Part shown: in pieces, positions 61,435 through 64,000 of the stretch
Numbering within the stretch: position 1 is the first letter of the stretch
How the letters are laid out: each line of letters starts with the position of its first letter
Source: Duncaniella sp.
Lineage (GTDB): Bacteria; Bacteroidota; Bacteroidia; Bacteroidales; Muribaculaceae
NCBI GenBank assembly: GCA_023664955.1
Contig: JAMPEV010000001.1
Location: forward strand, 595,756-659,755
Reading direction: 5' to 3'
DNA length: 64,000 nucleotides
Made by a program: the position numbers and the translations under genes
Notes under the pieces: generated by a model
Told to the model about the DNA's origin: nothing
Databases searched by the model: none
The model's input: only the letters and a program-made list of their open reading frames with translations

Positions 61435-64000
61435 ATGAAACGCGTACTCACCAGCACAATTGTTGCCGCTCTCGCTCTCAGCGGGCTTGCCGCAACGCCG
61501 CTATGGCTTCGTGACGTGAAACTTTCACCCGACGGCAGCCAGCTAGCCTTCACCTACAAAGGCGATATTTACACAGTGCCTACCACAGGCGGAAATGCTC
61601 AACGCTTGACCACCCAGCCCTCCTACGAGTCAGAGCCGGTATGGTCGCCCGACGGTAAGAAAATCGCATTTGCGAGTGACCGTGACGGTGCCGGGGACAT
61701 CTTCGTGATGGATGCCAAAGGCGGAGATGCCACACGCATCACTTTCAACTCTGCTGCCGAAGTGCCCGAAGCATTCACCCCCGATGGCAAATATATCCTC
61801 TTTTCCGCTGTGATTCAGGATAATGCTACGAGCCGATACTTCCCTTATGGCCGTCAGCCCGAACTATATATTGTGCCAGCAGAAGGTGGACGTACACAAC
61901 TCGTCATGTCGGCATCAGGTAAAGAAGTGAGCTTCCTACCCGATGGTAAATCATTCCTTTTCACCGACATCAAGGGTGGTGAAGATCAATGGCGCAAACA
62001 TCACACTTCATCTGTTACACGTGACGTGTGGAAATATGATGCTAAAGCCAACACCTACACTAATCTCACTAACCACGCTGGAGAAGCTCGCAATGGTATA
62101 CTCGCACCTGACGGCAACACTGTTTACTTCCTCAGCGAGCGTAACGGTGGCACATTCAATATCTATTCATTCCCCATTAACGAACCTTCAAAGGTCAGCC
62201 AGGTGACTAATTTCACCACTCACCCCGTGCGTTTCCTCTCACAAGGAGCCAACGGTACTCTCGCCTTTACTTACGATGGCGAAATCTACACCATGAAGCC
62301 TGGCGGCAAGCCTGCAAAAGTCAATATTGATATCGTTGTCGACAACGATAATCCAGTCAACAAGCGCGTATTTTCAAGCGGCGCACGTGGCGCAGTAGTT
62401 TCTCCCGACGGCAAGCAGATTGCATTCGTGAGCCATGGTGATGTATTCGTTACCTCGGTTGACTATCGCACTACCCGTCAAATCACAGAGACACCTCAAG
62501 CTGAAAGCGGTGTGACATGGGGTCCTGATAGTCGCACACTATACTATGCCTCTGACCGTTCAGGGCATAATAACATATACCGCGCTAAAATAGCACGTGA
62601 GGATGATCCCAATTTCCCAAATGCTACCATCATCGACGAGGAGGTTATCACTCCGACCAACGACAATATCGATCGCGCATATCCCACCATCTCACCCGAT
62701 GGTAAGAAGATGGCGTTTGTGCAGGATCGCCGCAAAATCGCTGTCATGGATCTCGATTCTAAGAAAACCAAGCTCCTTACCAATGGCGAGACTCAGAATA
62801 GCCGAAGCGGAGGCATCGATATGTCATGGTCGCCCGACAGCAAGTGGCTTGTTTCAGCCGTAGATGTTCACAAACGTTCCCCTTACTACGATATAGCACT
62901 TATCAACGCAGAGACCGGAGAACTCACTAACATTACTAACTCAGGCTACACTAACTCTAATCCCCGCTGGGTGATGAATGGCGACGCTATCATCTTCGGC
63001 TCAGAACGTTATGGTATGAAAGCACACGCCTCATGGGGTAATACCGATGACGTGCTTATAGTGTTCACCAACAAGGCTGCATACGACAAGTATCGCCTTT
63101 CACCTGAGGACTATGAACTCTACAAAGATGTGGAAAAGGCTCAGAAGAAGAATGCGGCCAAGGCTGATGACAGGAAAGGCAAAGATGCCAAGAAGGGTAC
63201 GGAAAAAGCAACTGCAGATAATGAGAAAAAGACAAAGGATATCACCGTGGACCTTGATGGAATCCAGGATCGAATCGTGCGCCTCACCCCATTCTCTTCT
63301 AACCTCGGAGATGCTTGGGTGGACAATGACGGTGAAAATCTCTACTTCACAGCAGCTATTGACGGTGGTTTTGACCTTTGGAAGATGGATCTCCGCAAGG
63401 ATAATGTTTCACTATATAAGAAGCTTGGCGGTGGCATGTTGAGTCTTCAGCCCGACGCTTTAGGCAAGAATCTCTTCCTTCTCGGCAGCTCAAGCATGAA
63501 GAAAATGGGTATCCCATCAGGTAAGATGGATAATATCACATTTATGGCTACTCAGAAGGTTGACCCAGAAAAAGAACGTGAATATATCTACAATTACATC
63601 CTTCGCGAAGAGGAGCAGCGCTTCTACGACAAGAATATGCATGGCGTTGACTGGAAGGGTCTTGGAAAAGCATACCGAAAGTTCCTTCCTCACATCAACA
63701 ACAACTATGACTTCCAGGAACTCGGCAGTGAGCTTCTTGGCGAGCTCAATGTGTCGCACACCGGTGCTCGCTACAGCCCCATGGGGCTTGGCGGCGACCC
63801 TACCTCTTCACTTGGTCTGCTCTATGATATGAACTATAATGGCAACGGCATAAAGGTTACTGAAATCCTTGAAAACGGTCCGTTTGACCATGCTAACACT
63901 GCTATGAAACCGGGTGCAATCATCACTGCCATCAATGGAAATACAATTGACGCCGGTGCTGACTACACCCCGCTGCTCAATGGTATAACCAATAAGAAGA
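61435..64000 (+). CDS. Tricorn-like S41-family protease (3' end outside the window)
   Basis: The frame is open from ATG 61435 to the window edge, at least 855 residues. It has a signal peptide (MKRVLTSTIVAALALSGLAA), then two beta-propeller domains built from WD40/TolB-like blades (LSPDGSQLAFTYKGDIY, WSPDGKKIAFASDRDG, ISPDGKKMAFVQD). A Lys/Ala-rich insertion follows (about residues 565-605). The last 60 visible residues are a PDZ domain (GIKVTEILENGPFDHANTAMKPGAIITAINGN). The S41 catalytic core should follow downstream. It is likely a periplasmic peptidase trimming oligopeptides. Confidence 0.88.
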   Translation, partial: MKRVLTSTIVAALALSGLAATPLWLRDVKLSPDGSQLAFTYKGDIYTVPTTGGNAQRLTTQPSYESEPVWSPDGKKIAFASDRDGAGDIFVMDAKGGDATRITFNSAAEVPEAFTPDGKYILFSAVIQDNATSRYFPYGRQPELYIVPAEGGRTQLVMSASGKEVSFLPDGKSFLFTDIKGGEDQWRKHHTSSVTRDVWKYDAKANTYTNLTNHAGEARNGILAPDGNTVYFLSERNGGTFNIYSFPINEPSKVSQVTNFTTHPVRFLSQGANGTLAFTYDGEIYTMKPGGKPAKVNIDIVVDNDNPVNKRVFSSGARGAVVSPDGKQIAFVSHGDVFVTSVDYRTTRQITETPQAESGVTWGPDSRTLYYASDRSGHNNIYRAKIAREDDPNFPNATIIDEEVITPTNDNIDRAYPTISPDGKKMAFVQDRRKIAVMDLDSKKTKLLTNGETQNSRSGGIDMSWSPDSKWLVSAVDVHKRSPYYDIALINAETGELTNITNSGYTNSNPRWVMNGDAIIFGSERYGMKAHASWGNTDDVLIVFTNKAAYDKYRLSPEDYELYKDVEKAQKKNAAKADDRKGKDAKKGTEKATADNEKKTKDITVDLDGIQDRIVRLTPFSSNLGDAWVDNDGENLYFTAAIDGGFDLWKMDLRKDNVSLYKKLGGGMLSLQPDALGKNLFLLGSSSMKKMGIPSGKMDNITFMATQKVDPEKEREYIYNYILREEEQRFYDKNMHGVDWKGLGKAYRKFLPHINNNYDFQELGSELLGELNVSHTGARYSPMGLGGDPTSSLGLLYDMNYNGNGIKVTEILENGPFDHANTAMKPGAIITAINGNTIDAGADYTPLLNGITNKK

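Noticed and set aside
1..64000. tRNA, rRNA, insertion sequence and prophage genes
   Set aside because: No cloverleaf-like sequence, transposase, integrase or phage structural gene was seen in any gap or frame.

Overview
The window looks like a chromosomal segment of a gut member of the Bacteroidales (phylum Bacteroidota). The signs are Mfa/Fim-type fimbrial lipoproteins, a Nudix-winged-helix pentose regulator next to xylBAE, Bacteroidota -7 promoter boxes (TAnnTTTG, several with TTTG 18-21 bp upstream), almost no Shine-Dalgarno sequences, DUF6048/DUF6452/DUF4199/DUF3943 families and a tricorn-like protease. The overall gene set suggests a Muribaculaceae-type genome, but that family-level placement is inference. 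No rRNA, tRNA, insertion sequence, prophage or CRISPR array is visible.

Layout. 1-6882: the end of a fimbrillin gene, then three lipoprotein genes for fimbrial anchor, accessory and tip proteins. 7334-17184: a plant-hemicellulose sugar block: Nudix regulator, xylulokinase, xylose isomerase and xylose symporter; a secreted GH51 arabinofuranosidase; then KDPG aldolase, mannonate dehydratase and an SDR mannonate oxidoreductase for hexuronates. 17361-22095 (minus strand): PhoH with two conserved Bacteroidales proteins, nitroreductase, a membrane glycosyltransferase and DUF4199. 22218-26032: lptE, an unknown gene, secG and an MsbA-like exporter. 26125-35078 (minus strand): a seven-gene MacAB-TolC-like operon (adaptor, one ATPase, two tandem pairs of permeases, TolC). 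35373-41777: LTA-synthase-like enzyme, GH2 glycosidase, glycerate kinase. 41887-50163: OmpA, then an AcrAB-TolC-type RND pump followed closely by an LpxA-like acyltransferase. 50386-64000: housekeeping genes (LMW-PTP, cdd, hflX, a WecA/TagO-like transferase, ettA, def, ruvX, rplS), a 45-residue membrane protein, DUF3943, an Rpn-like nuclease, a DMT transporter and a truncated tricorn-like protease.

How genes work together. The first third combines surface attachment with pentose and uronate use, as expected for arabino- or glucuronoxylan foraging. Two separate tripartite exporters, an LPS-transport lipoprotein and an MsbA-like flippase make the middle an envelope and export region.

The most notable regulatory feature is upstream of the MacAB-like operon. 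There is a perfect sigma-54 promoter (TGGCACG-N4-TTGC) and, about 70-105 bp upstream of the predicted start, two tandem copies of a 16-bp palindrome where an enhancer-binding protein would bind. Downstream, the permease pair has been duplicated while the ATPase, adaptor and TolC remain single. Other items worth attention are a 20-nt palindromic repeat in three copies with compensatory base changes, a four-half-site operator cluster before the xylose regulator, a hairpin in the xylE leader, an RND pump with two apparent extra membrane helices, and a small membrane protein gene at 57903-58040.
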